A stretch of DNA of 64,000 nucleotides from assembly GCA_036378435.1 (NCBI GenBank), contig DASUWK010000037.1, positions 1 to 64,000 of the forward strand. Reading direction: 5' to 3'. This DNA is from DASUWK01 sp036378435. Its GTDB lineage: Bacteria; Chloroflexota; Dormibacteria; Dormibacterales; Dormibacteraceae. This document shows positions 9,371-17,156 of this stretch, one piece after another. A program made the translations under genes and the position numbers. Below the pieces are notes generated by a model. The model did no database searches. It worked only from the letters and a program-made list of their open reading frames with translations, and was not told the origin of the DNA. The first letter of the stretch is position 1, and every line of letters begins with the position of its first letter.

Positions 9371-10209
9371 ACCAGCAGGGCGGGCAGCGCCAGCAAGGCT
9401 GCCGCGGCGAGCAGTGGAGGGTCAGCCGGCGGCGGAGCCGGCGTCGGATAGACCAGCCAGTCTTCCTGCAGGCCCACAATCCTGGACCCGAGGAACAGAG
9501 CGGCCGCGATAAGGGCGACGAAGATCGTCACGATGTCCCGTGCCCGCCACCGGATTGGCTCGGGCGGCGTGCGCGGCCCGGCTCCGAAAGCTCGGGCCTC
9601 CATTGCTTCCGCGACCAGCAGTGAGCTTTCGACGGCGGTGAGTGCGACCGGCACCATCACCTCCGCCCAGCTGCGTAGGCCCTGGGGGCGCCAGCCGCGC
9701 ATGATCTGGGCCTCGCGAATGGACGTGTAGCTGCGCCCGAGCGCCGGGGCGAGGGCAAACGTTGCCGCCAGCGCCGCGGCCGTACGCTCGAGGTGGCGGG
9801 GCAGGGCGTCCATCAGCGCGCCAGCTTCGACGTGAAGCACCAGCGGTGCGACCGCCAGGATCGCGGCCGCGATGCCGAGGCCGGTCGCGGCTCCAAAAGC
9901 GGCAGCCTCCAGCGACACCGGCCCGCCCAGGAGGGGCAGCCAATCCGGGATGGCGAACAAGACTGTGGCCCCCGTGTGGCTGAGTAGCAGATTGAAAAGG
10001 ATGGCCAGGCCGCCCGTGCTGGACAGCGCCATCACGAGCGGCCGGCGAGACAGCCCCGGCGCGACGGGTAAGGCCGTGAGCATGGCGGTCGCGGCCAGCA
10101 CTACCACCAACCGGTAAGCCGGGCTGGAGGTGGTCAGCGCCGCGACCAGGCAAGCCGCGGACCACACCGCTAGCGCCCGAGGGTGCAGTACCGGGGCAGG
10201 TGCGTTCAG
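9349..10209 (-). CDS. ECF transporter T component (EcfT/CbiQ-like)
   Basis: This membrane protein couples the ATPase to the S component. It begins with the family-like segment LLNAPAPVLHPRALAVW and has five to six hydrophobic segments. A cytoplasmic coupling region carries EAQIMRGWRPQG, the A-R-G-type motif of EcfT proteins. The N-terminus is uncertain. An in-frame start at 10347 would overlap the preceding gene by 142 bp, and the first GTG downstream (10167) would cut into the conserved LHP segment. The CTG at 10207-10209 overlaps the upstream stop as CTGA and gives the right length, so I use it tentatively. Confidence 0.8.
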   Translation of the reverse strand: MNAPAPVLHPRALAVWSAACLVAALTTSSPAYRLVVVLAATAMLTALPVAPGLSRRPLVMALSSTGGLAILFNLLLSHTGATVLFAIPDWLPLLGGPVSLEAAAFGAATGLGIAAAILAVAPLVLHVEAGALMDALPRHLERTAAALAATFALAPALGRSYTSIREAQIMRGWRPQGLRSWAEVMVPVALTAVESSLLVAEAMEARAFGAGPRTPPEPIRWRARDIVTIFVALIAAALFLGSRIVGLQEDWLVYPTPAPPPADPPLLAAAALLALPALLVWRRSRG

Positions 10210-10676
10210 GAGCTGGGTGGGTTCGGCGGTGCCGGTGGGTTGCCGGACGGCGGCGTATAAACCCAGCCGAGTCCACCGCCCGGGCTCACCTTCACTTTGT
10301 TGAAGGTGGTCGTGACCGACTTCCAGTGCCCACCCTGATAGACCCAATCGCTCCAGTAAGGAGAGTTGGTGGGCAAACAGCTGGCATAGTGCGCCGGCTC
10401 GTTGTCGATCGAGCAGAACGCATCGCCAAGGCTGCCGAACTTCTGCGTCGCGTACTGCACCTGACTCGCCTTCATCAGGTCGATGCCGTTGATCGCGGCC
10501 GAGTCGAAACCGACGCAGCGGTCGACCGTTTGGTGCGAACCGTGGACGACGACCAACCAGGCGTGGTTGCTGCCTGAGACGTCGCTGCAGGTGCCGTTAC
10601 CAACCGGGTGGCTGCCACAGGCAAGGGGCAGCGCGAGGCCGGCCGCGCCGACCAAGGACACGATGATCCTTCGCAT
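10206..10676 (-). CDS. Transcobalamin-like (DUF4430) lipoprotein
   Basis: This 156-residue protein has a lipoprotein signal peptide with lipobox LPLAC near residue 20. The mature part contains WLVVVHG, NGIDLMKASQVQY, FCSIDNEP, then YWSDWVYQGGHWK and GLGWVY. These are the landmarks of the DUF4430 domain, which corresponds to the C-terminal beta domain of vertebrate transcobalamin and intrinsic factor. The tail is Pro-rich. GGAGG lies 8 nt before the ATG. It is the first gene after the cobalamin riboswitch and is followed by all ECF transporter parts. I infer that it captures cobalamin on the cell surface and hands it to the transporter. Confidence 0.82.
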   Translation of the reverse strand: MRRIIVSLVGAAGLALPLACGSHPVGNGTCSDVSGSNHAWLVVVHGSHQTVDRCVGFDSAAINGIDLMKASQVQYATQKFGSLGDAFCSIDNEPAHYASCLPTNSPYWSDWVYQGGHWKSVTTTFNKVKVSPGGGLGWVYTPPSGNPPAPPNPPSS

Positions 10677-10777
10677 CAGCAGATCCTCCGAGCGGCACCT
10701 GGATCCCCGGCCGATCCGGGGGACTCGCCGCTGGAGTCCGCCGGCGATCCGCGCAGCCGGTTCGGGTATCCGACCCC

Positions 10778-10925
10778 GGACCGGTCTCCTGGCTTGCGGA
10801 TCAGGGCCTCAAACGGTCGCCTTCCCTCTCGGTGGCTTTCGTGACCGCGGGCTCCCCGCTCACAGTTGCGCGACAGCTCCGGCTTCTAACCGGATTCCCG
10901 TCGCCCGGGGCCTTGGTTCCAAGGT
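10778..10925 (-). promoter_or_regulatory. Cobalamin riboswitch
   Basis: Read on the minus strand, the order of conserved blocks matches the AdoCbl aptamer: GGGAATCCGGTTAGAAGCCGG, GCTGTCGCGCAACTGTGAGC, GAAAGCCACCG, AGGGAAGGCG, then the B12-box-like AAGCCAGGAGACC at 10783-10795. It starts directly behind the PAP2 gene. About 100 bases with several GC-rich inverted repeats separate it from the GGAGG of the lipoprotein gene, enough for an expression platform. I expect it to repress the operon 4 kb downstream when B12 is plentiful. The exact ends are approximate. Confidence 0.88.
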
Positions 10926-10927
10926 GA

Positions 10928-11599
10928 TTATGAGCCGCGCCTTCGGGACAGCGCGGGCGAGTAGTCGAGCCAGAGCATGGCTGCGATCAGGAGCGTTCCA
11001 CCTAGAAGCAGCCCGCCCACCACGTCGCTGAGCCAGTGCACCTCGAGAAAGAGCCGGTCCAGTGCGATCGCCGTGATCATCACCAGGGCGCCGGCTATGG
11101 CCAGAGCCCCTCGGCGTTCGCTGAGCGCGAGCCGGTAGATGACGAAGCTTGCGAGCCCGTACACGACGACGGCGCGCACGACGTGGCCGGACGGATAACT
11201 GTTGCCGCCGCCCACCCCGTGCTCGAGCAGGTCGGCCAGGCTCGGTCCATCCGGGTGGGAGAGCCGGCCCGTCGGTCCCGGGTGGAAGACGACGACCTTG
11301 TAGAGCTCCTCCAGACCGTTGGCGAGGATGAAGACGGTGACGGCCAGGCCCTGCAGCCGGTAGCCCGCCTGCCAGAGGAAGGCGAGCAGGATCGCGGCCA
11401 GCCCGGTGGTGACCTCGATCCCGCCGAGCAGGGCCACGGCTTGCGCCGGGACCTGCAGCGCCGGTGTGTACGCGTGCTTGAAAGCGGCGGCGGCCGCACG
11501 GTCGGTCGCGTCGAGGCTGCCGCTGGCGACGGCCGCGGTGAGCACCGCGAAAGCCACACCGAGGGCGACCAGCAGCAGCGCCCGTTGGTAGCCGCTCAC
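10928..11599 (-). CDS. PAP2-family membrane phosphatase
   Basis: This 223-residue protein has about six membrane segments and the three PAP2 phosphatase motifs: a degenerate KVVVFHPGPTGR for motif 1, YPSGHVVRAV for motif 2 and LDRLFLEVHWLSDVVGG for motif 3 (the His/Asp pair). Family members remove phosphate from undecaprenyl pyrophosphate, phosphatidic acid or similar lipids at the outer membrane face. The start is GTG, overlapping the mutM stop as GTGA, which fits the first membrane segment. It is the end of the polA–mutM–PAP2 run. The lipid substrate cannot be told from sequence. Confidence 0.85.
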   Translation of the reverse strand: MSGYQRALLLVALGVAFAVLTAAVASGSLDATDRAAAAAFKHAYTPALQVPAQAVALLGGIEVTTGLAAILLAFLWQAGYRLQGLAVTVFILANGLEELYKVVVFHPGPTGRLSHPDGPSLADLLEHGVGGGNSYPSGHVVRAVVVYGLASFVIYRLALSERRGALAIAGALVMITAIALDRLFLEVHWLSDVVGGLLLGGTLLIAAMLWLDYSPALSRRRGS

Positions 11600-12420
11600 C
11601 TCTGGCAGCGGCGGCAGAAGACCGTGCTGCGGCCCCCGATCCTGACCAGGCCCAGCGGGCGTCCGCAGTTGACGCAGGGCTCGCCCGCGCGGCCATAGAC
11701 GAGCAGCTGCTCCTGCTGGCTGCCCTTCTCGCCCCACGCGTCGACGTAGTCGTCGACCGAGCTGCCGCGGTTGCGGATGCCGGCCAGCAGCGAGTCGCGC
11801 AGCGCGTCGTGCAGTCGAATGACGGCCGGGCGGCTCAGAGAGCCGGCGGGACGGTCCGGCCGCAGGCGCGCCTTGAACAGCGACTCGTCGGCGTAGATGT
11901 TGCCGACGCCGGCGACGACGCTCTGGTCGAGCAGCAGCGCCTTGACCGGCGCACGCCGGTTCTTGAGGCGCGCCATCAGGTCGATCGGCTTGAACTCGGG
12001 ATCGATCGGCTCGGGGCCAAGGCGCGGCAGCTTGCGCTCGCGAACCAGCTCCTCCTCAGTGCCGAAGAGCAGCCTCCCGAAGCGCCTGATGTCGCGGTAG
12101 CGGAGCTCGGCGCCGCCGTCGAGCGTCAAGATCGCATGCGTATGCGTCAGCAGTGGAACCTCCGGCGTGACGTAGCGGAGCTGCCCCGTCATGCCGAGAT
12201 GGACGACGAGCAGCTCGCCGGAATCGAGACGGAACAAGATGTATTTGCCGCGTCGGGTGATCTCCTCGATGCGCCTGCCGGTCACGCCCGCGGCAAACAG
12301 CTCGGGGTCCGGATGACGCACTACCGCCGGATGACGCACCTCGCAGCCGTTGATGACGCGGCCGACCAGGTGCGGGCGCAGGTCCGCCGCAACCGTCTCG
12401 ACCTCAGGGAGCTCGGGCAG
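11596..12420 (-). CDS. mutM: Formamidopyrimidine-DNA glycosylase (Fpg/MutM), CTG start
   Basis: This bifunctional glycosylase/AP lyase removes 8-oxoguanine. The protein must begin with the invariant PELPEVET, where Pro is the catalytic nucleophile and Glu the acid. Those codons follow a CTG at 12418-12420, and the frame has no ATG, GTG or TTG before them; the next ATG (12339) would lose the active site. With CTG the protein is 274 residues, the normal length. Other marks are GRRGKYILF-like ITRRGKYILFRL, VVHLGMTG, ADESLF and a C-terminal zinc finger C-x2-C-x16-C-x2-C. It starts 2 bp after the polA stop. Confidence 0.93.
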   Translation of the reverse strand: MPELPEVETVAADLRPHLVGRVINGCEVRHPAVVRHPDPELFAAGVTGRRIEEITRRGKYILFRLDSGELLVVHLGMTGQLRYVTPEVPLLTHTHAILTLDGGAELRYRDIRRFGRLLFGTEEELVRERKLPRLGPEPIDPEFKPIDLMARLKNRRAPVKALLLDQSVVAGVGNIYADESLFKARLRPDRPAGSLSRPAVIRLHDALRDSLLAGIRNRGSSVDDYVDAWGEKGSQQEQLLVYGRAGEPCVNCGRPLGLVRIGGRSTVFCRRCQR

Positions 12421-12422
12421 AG

Positions 12423-15161
12423 CTAAGCCCCCGCGCGAACAGTGGAGAGCTTGCGCATGTCCGCCCAGTTCTCCCCCGCCTTGGCCTCGACCTCGATGCC
12501 GCTCTCGAGGTCGTACGCGCCGGTCATGACGCGGGGCACCATCTCGGCGAAGCGGTCGAGCTCCCCTTCCGGGATCTCGAAGACGAGCTCGTCGTGGACC
12601 TGGAGAAGCATCGTGCCCTCCAGCCTCTCCTTCTCGATCTCGCGCTGCAGCTGCACCATCGCGATCTTGATGATGTCCGCGGCGAGGGATTGGTTCGGGA
12701 AGTTGATCGCCATCCGCTCGGCGGCCATCCGCAGCTGGTAGTTGGGAGAGCGCAGGTCAGGGATCGCGCGCCGCCGGCCGGTGGCACTGACGACGAAGCC
12801 CACCTCGCGCGCCGCCTCGCGAACACCGTCGAGGTAATCCTTTAGACGGGCGTAGGTCGTCCAGTATTCCTTCAGGAAGTCACGCGCCTCCTCGCCCGGG
12901 ATGCCCATCTGTTGCGAGAGGCCGAACTCGCCCTGGCCGTAGAGGGAGCCGAAGTTGGCCACCTTCGCGAGGCGCCGCTGATCCGGGGTGACGGCGGCCA
13001 GGTCGACCTTGAACACGCGCGCCGCCGTGGCGGCGTGGATGTCCTGGCCGGCTGCGAACGCGGCCAGCATGTTCGGGTCGCCCGACAGGTGCGCGGCGAT
13101 GCGCAGCTCTATCTGCGAGTAGTCGGCGGCGAACATGATGTGCCCGGGCCGGCCGGCCTTGAACGCGCGCCGGATCCGCTGGCCGAGCTCGGTCCGGATC
13201 GGGATGTTCATCAGGTTGGGGTTCGAGCTGGAGAGGCGGCCGGTCGCGGTCGAGGCCTGGCCGAACGACGTGTGCACGCGGCCGGTCACCGGGTCGGCGA
13301 GCAGCGGCAGCGCGTCGATGTACGTCGACTTGAGCTTCGAGAGCTGGCGGTGCTCGAGGATGCGATCGACCACAGGGTGCTTTTCGCGCAGCGACTCCAG
13401 GGTGTCGGCGTCGGTCGAGTAGCCGGTCTTCGTGCGCCGGCCGACCGGCAGCCGCAGGTCTTCGAACAGGAAGGCCGCCAGCTGCTGAGGCGCGTTGAGG
13501 TTGAAGGGCCGGCCGGCCAGGTCGGACACCTCGACCTCGATCTGCGAGAGCTGCTCGCCCAGCTCGAGGCCCATCACCTGGAGGTAGGGCATGTCGATGG
13601 CGACGCCCTCGAGCTCCATCGCAGCGAGGACGGCGGCGAGCGGCAGCTCTATCTCGTGGTAGAGGTAATCCACGCCAAGGTTTCTGAGCTCCGCCTCCAG
13701 CCGGGGCCGCAGCTCGAGGATCGCGCGGGCGCGACCGGCGGCGTACTCGGCGGCTTCCACCACCGGCGTCTGCGTGGCGGGCTTCGACGATCGCCCGGTA
13801 CCCAGCAGCTGCTCTGAGCTCGGCAGCGTCAGGCCCAGGAACTCCTTGGCGAGGTCCTCGAGGCGAGGGTCGCGGGAGCCCGCGCCGAGCAGGTACGCGG
13901 CGAGGTAGCTCGAGTGGCCCCAGCCGCGCGGGGGGCAGCCGATCGCCCGCAGAGCGAGGTCGGCCTCCTTGGCGTCGTGGCCGAGCAGCTCGCGGCCGGC
14001 GAAGACGGGAGCGAGCTCAGCCGCCACGGCCGGCAGGGCCAGCACGGCTTCGCCGCCCTGGTGGCCGATGGGGATGTACCAGGGCTCGCCGCCCGTCGCG
14101 ACGCCGATGCCGGCCATCGCGGGGGTGCGCGCGGAGCCGTCCCAGAGGCCGAAGAAGGCCACGTCATCCGCGTCGCGCAGCTCGACTCCGAGGTTTGCCA
14201 GCGCCTCAGGCGTGTCGACCATCCGCGAGCCGGCGGGCGCCGCGAGCGGCTCGAAGGCGAGCAGCGGCTGGACCGGAAGCGCGTCTGGCGGCGGGAAGCG
14301 GCTGAGCAGCGCGCGGAACTCCAGCTCGTCGAACAGCTCGCGGAGATGATCCGCGTCATAACGCAGCCAGCGCGACTTCTCGAGGTCGAGCTGCACCGGG
14401 ACGTTGCGCGCGATCGTGACGATCTGCTTGCCCAGCCGCACCTGGTCCGCGTGCTCGGCCAGGGACTTTTTGACGCGTCCGTCGGGCAGTTCGTCCAGGC
14501 GATCGAGGAGGGACTCGATGGACCCGAAGTCCTGGACCAGCTTGGCGGCCGTCTTGTCCCCCACGCCGGGAACGCCGGGGACGTTGTCCGAGGTGTCGCC
14601 GCGCAGTGCCTTGTAGTCGATCAGCTGCATCGGCTCGAAGCCGTAGCGCTGCCGCACCTGGTCCGGGCCGTACACCACCGTGTCGGTGATGCCGCGGCGC
14701 GGGACGAGAGCGTCGACCGTCGCCGAGACGAGCTGCAGGCAGTCGAGGTCGCCGGACACGATGGTCGTCTGCAGCCCCTCCTGCTCGGCCTGGAGCGAAA
14801 GGGCGCCGATCACGTCGTCAGCCTCGAAGCCCGGAACCTCGTAGATGGGTATTCGCAGCGCGCCGAGCACGTCGCGGACGCGCTGAAGCTGCGCGCGGAG
14901 GTCGTCCGGCATGGGGCGCCGGCCCTGCTTGTACTCCGCGTACTGCTCGGTGCGGAAGGTCGGACCCGCCACATCGAAGCAGGCCACTGCGTACTCCGGC
15001 CGGCCGGCGAGGACGATCGCCAGCATCGAGGTGAAGCCGTAAACGGCGTTGGTGACCTCGCCCGCGCTGGTGCTCATCGGCGGGAGGGCGAAAAAGGCCC
15101 TGTAGATGAGGCTGTGGGCGTCGATCAGGATCAGCTTCCCCCGCCGTCGCGCAGCACCCAT
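12423..15161 (-). CDS. polA: DNA polymerase I
   Basis: This 912-residue PolI works in replication and repair. The N-terminal 5' nuclease (about 1-290) shows LILIDAHSLIYRAFFALP and EADDVIGAL. The polymerase domain (about 490-912) has motif A DYSQIELRIAAHLSGD, O-helix RRLAKVANFGSLYGQG and motif C LQVHDELVFE. The middle 3'-5' exonuclease domain is present in outline, but its first metal-binding motif DxE is replaced by FFGLWDG, so proofreading is probably lost, as in Taq polymerase. There is no ribosome binding site; TAAAAT lies 8 nt before the ATG, suggesting a leaderless mRNA. mutM and PAP2 follow. Confidence 0.97.
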   Translation of the reverse strand: MGAARRRGKLILIDAHSLIYRAFFALPPMSTSAGEVTNAVYGFTSMLAIVLAGRPEYAVACFDVAGPTFRTEQYAEYKQGRRPMPDDLRAQLQRVRDVLGALRIPIYEVPGFEADDVIGALSLQAEQEGLQTTIVSGDLDCLQLVSATVDALVPRRGITDTVVYGPDQVRQRYGFEPMQLIDYKALRGDTSDNVPGVPGVGDKTAAKLVQDFGSIESLLDRLDELPDGRVKKSLAEHADQVRLGKQIVTIARNVPVQLDLEKSRWLRYDADHLRELFDELEFRALLSRFPPPDALPVQPLLAFEPLAAPAGSRMVDTPEALANLGVELRDADDVAFFGLWDGSARTPAMAGIGVATGGEPWYIPIGHQGGEAVLALPAVAAELAPVFAGRELLGHDAKEADLALRAIGCPPRGWGHSSYLAAYLLGAGSRDPRLEDLAKEFLGLTLPSSEQLLGTGRSSKPATQTPVVEAAEYAAGRARAILELRPRLEAELRNLGVDYLYHEIELPLAAVLAAMELEGVAIDMPYLQVMGLELGEQLSQIEVEVSDLAGRPFNLNAPQQLAAFLFEDLRLPVGRRTKTGYSTDADTLESLREKHPVVDRILEHRQLSKLKSTYIDALPLLADPVTGRVHTSFGQASTATGRLSSSNPNLMNIPIRTELGQRIRRAFKAGRPGHIMFAADYSQIELRIAAHLSGDPNMLAAFAAGQDIHAATAARVFKVDLAAVTPDQRRLAKVANFGSLYGQGEFGLSQQMGIPGEEARDFLKEYWTTYARLKDYLDGVREAAREVGFVVSATGRRRAIPDLRSPNYQLRMAAERMAINFPNQSLAADIIKIAMVQLQREIEKERLEGTMLLQVHDELVFEIPEGELDRFAEMVPRVMTGAYDLESGIEVEAKAGENWADMRKLSTVRAGA

Positions 15162-15175
15162 TCCGGGCGATTTTA
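15162..15175 (-). promoter_or_regulatory. -10 box of polA, leaderless arrangement
   Basis: On the minus strand TAAAAT (15175-15170) is followed by 8 nt and then the polA ATG. Transcription would begin at or within 2 nt of the start codon. No purine-rich ribosome binding site is present. Confidence 0.5.
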
Positions 15176-15251
15176 CGTTCGCCGGGCGCCCCTCCCCGAG
15201 TTAAGAGGAGGCCCGGAAGCTCAGGGTTAGAATGCGGTCGAGGCCAGCTTT

Positions 15252-15797
15252 TTGATCGAGGTCGCCGTAGACAGCATCCGCGTTCACATGCCCACCGGCC
15301 AGCATGTGGTCATCCTCAAGGAAAAGGGCGCCGACAGGTACCTCCCGATCTGGATCGGACCGTTCGAGGCGAACGCCATCGCACTCAAGATCACCGGCGT
15401 CAAGCCCGACCGTCCGATCACCCACGACCTGATGGCCTCCGCCATGGCCGAGCTCGGCATCGGGCTCGCGCGGATCGTCGTCACGTCGCTGGCGGATGAG
15501 GTCTTCTATGCCCGGCTGCACCTCCACCAGAACGGCCGCGAGCTCGATGTGGACGCGCGACCGAGCGACGCGATCGCCCTGGCCGTCCGCCTCGAGTGCC
15601 CGATCTTCGTGGCCGACGAGGTGTTCGAGAAGGCCGGGGTCATCCCGGATAAAGAGGAAGAAGAGGGCGGCGCGGCGGGCGGCGAGCTCGACGAGGAGAA
15701 GCTCGCGATGTTCAGGCACCTGGTGAACACCGAGCTGGATCTGCCCGACCTGCCGGACGAGCCCGGTCCGGGGAGTGGCAAGCCGTCCTCGAGCTGA
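15252..15797 (+). CDS. Bifunctional nuclease-domain protein (DUF151/BFN)
   Basis: This 181-residue protein carries the BFN domain over its first ~140 residues: VILKEKGADRYLPIWIGPFEANAIAL, THDLMASAMAELG, DARPSDAIALAVR and PIFVADEVFEKAG. Plant and bacterial BFN proteins have been reported to cleave DNA and RNA, but their cellular role in bacteria is unclear. The C-terminal part is acidic and Gly-rich. The start is TTG at 15252, with GAGG about 9 nt upstream. A -10-like TAGAAT sits at 15228-15233. It is divergent from polA. Confidence 0.85.
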   Translation: MIEVAVDSIRVHMPTGQHVVILKEKGADRYLPIWIGPFEANAIALKITGVKPDRPITHDLMASAMAELGIGLARIVVTSLADEVFYARLHLHQNGRELDVDARPSDAIALAVRLECPIFVADEVFEKAGVIPDKEEEEGGAAGGELDEEKLAMFRHLVNTELDLPDLPDEPGPGSGKPSSS

Positions 15798-15841
15798 GGC
15801 GCTGCCCTCGGGATCACGACGAGGAACAGGACACAGCTACC

Positions 15842-15869
15842 ACCTGACGCCTGGCTATGATGGTCAGGT
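15842..15869. promoter_or_regulatory. Inverted repeat flanking a -10 box
   Basis: Perfect 7-bp arms ACCTGAC (15842-15848) and GTCAGGT (15863-15869) with a 14-bp spacer bracket TATGAT (15856-15861), a good -10 box for the winged-helix gene that begins at 15883. This is the layout of an operator used for autoregulation. Confidence 0.5.
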
Positions 15870-15882
15870 TCTTTAGGTTTTT

Positions 15883-16275
15883 GTGCCCTTCTCTCTCCCG
15901 CCGCTGACACCTCGCCGCCAGGAAACCCTGGAGGTCCTGCGCCGCCTGACGGACCAGGCCGGCGGCGCCGTCCACTACTCGCTGGTCGGAGCCCGTATGA
16001 GGATCAGCGCCTGGACAGCCTACGGCCTGCTGCGCGAGCTCGAGCGGACGGGGCTCGTGCTCCGACAGTACGCTCGCGACTCCAATCCTCTCGGCGGCCG
16101 GTCCCGGATCCTGTTCGAACCCGCACCGGGCGGAGAGTCGCTGCGCGCCGCGGTCGACCGCCTCCGAGCGATCGCCGACGAGAGCGCTGCGGCCCTGGCG
16201 AGACTGGGCAGCGGCAACCTGGCGAACCAGCTGACCGCCGCGTCGGTCGAGGTCTCGGAGCTGATCGAACGGTGA
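15883..16275 (+). CDS. Winged-helix DNA-binding protein
   Basis: This 130-residue protein begins TPRRQETLEVLRRLTD and continues with HYSLVGARMRISAWTAYGLLRELERTGLVLRQY, a LexA/MarR-like winged helix in which the recognition helix is ISAWTAYGLLREL. The C-terminal third is helical and may dimerise. The start is GTG; an AGGT lies a few bases upstream. Its stop overlaps the DegV start as GTGA, so the two are co-translated, and it may control this pair or itself through the inverted repeat upstream. I do not know the ligand or targets. Confidence 0.75.
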   Translation: MPFSLPPLTPRRQETLEVLRRLTDQAGGAVHYSLVGARMRISAWTAYGLLRELERTGLVLRQYARDSNPLGGRSRILFEPAPGGESLRAAVDRLRAIADESAAALARLGSGNLANQLTAASVEVSELIER

Positions 16276-17156
16276 CGCGCATCGCTCTCGTCACCGACTC
16301 GACCTGCGACCTCCCGCCGCAGCTGGTGACCACGCGCGGCATCACCGTGGTGCCGCTCACGGTCAGCCTCGACGGCCACGACTACAAAGACGGGGTCGAG
16401 ATCACGGCGGCGGAGTTCTACGCCAAGCTGACCGCGCAGAGCAAGACCGGCACCTCACAGCCGACCCCGGCGCTCTTCGCGCAGGCGTATCGGAGCCTCC
16501 TGGAAGACCACGACCGGGTCTTCTCGATGCACATCTCGGAGGGCCTCAGCGGAACCCTTGCCTCTGCGCAGCAGGCGGCGGCCGAGGTCGGAGAAGGACG
16601 CGTGCGCGTGGTCGACAGCGAGGTCGTCTCGATGGCGCTGGGCCTGCTCTGCCTGGTGGCCGCGGACGCACTGGCCGCCGGCGAGGGCCTCGACGCCACC
16701 GAAGCCGAGGTGGCAAGGGTGCGCGACTCCATGCGCGCCTACTTCACCGTGGCCACGCTCGAGCACCTGCGTCGCGGCGGGCGCATCGGGCGCGCCACCG
16801 AGATGCTGGGCTCGGTGCTGCAGTTCAAGCCGGTCCTCTGCCTGGCCGGCGGCGAGGTGGCTCCCCTCGAGCGCGTCCGGACTAGGGGGCGGGCCCTGGC
16901 CCGGGTGCTGGAGCTGGTCCGCAGCGTGGACCGCGGCGAGGGGCTGTGTGCCATCGTCGCCCACGCGGCGGCCGAGGAGACGGCCGAGATGTTCGCGCAG
17001 GAGCTCGAGGGAGTCACCGACACCCTCATGGTCCAGCCGTTGGGCCCAGTCGTCGGAGCCCATGCCGGCCCGGGGACGGTCGGGGTCGCGTGCTACCCCG
17101 CCGAGCTGCACCGCCTGGGGCTCAAGCTGTCCTCCAGCGAACTGCTTCGGCGCTGA
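16272..17156 (+). CDS. DegV-family fatty-acid-binding protein
   Basis: This 294-residue DegV/FakB-type protein binds a fatty acid and, with a FakA kinase, presents it for phosphorylation. Visible marks are VTDSTCDLPPQL at the N-terminus, DGVEITAAEFYAKL, SQPTPALF (the conserved TSQPS-like loop), ISEGLSGTLASAQQAA and GTVGVACY at the C-terminus. GTG at 16272 overlaps the stop of the winged-helix gene. Its 3' end overlaps the convergent MBL gene by 35 bp. No FakA kinase gene is in the window. Confidence 0.9.
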   Translation: MTRIALVTDSTCDLPPQLVTTRGITVVPLTVSLDGHDYKDGVEITAAEFYAKLTAQSKTGTSQPTPALFAQAYRSLLEDHDRVFSMHISEGLSGTLASAQQAAAEVGEGRVRVVDSEVVSMALGLLCLVAADALAAGEGLDATEAEVARVRDSMRAYFTVATLEHLRRGGRIGRATEMLGSVLQFKPVLCLAGGEVAPLERVRTRGRALARVLELVRSVDRGEGLCAIVAHAAAEETAEMFAQELEGVTDTLMVQPLGPVVGAHAGPGTVGVACYPAELHRLGLKLSSSELLRR

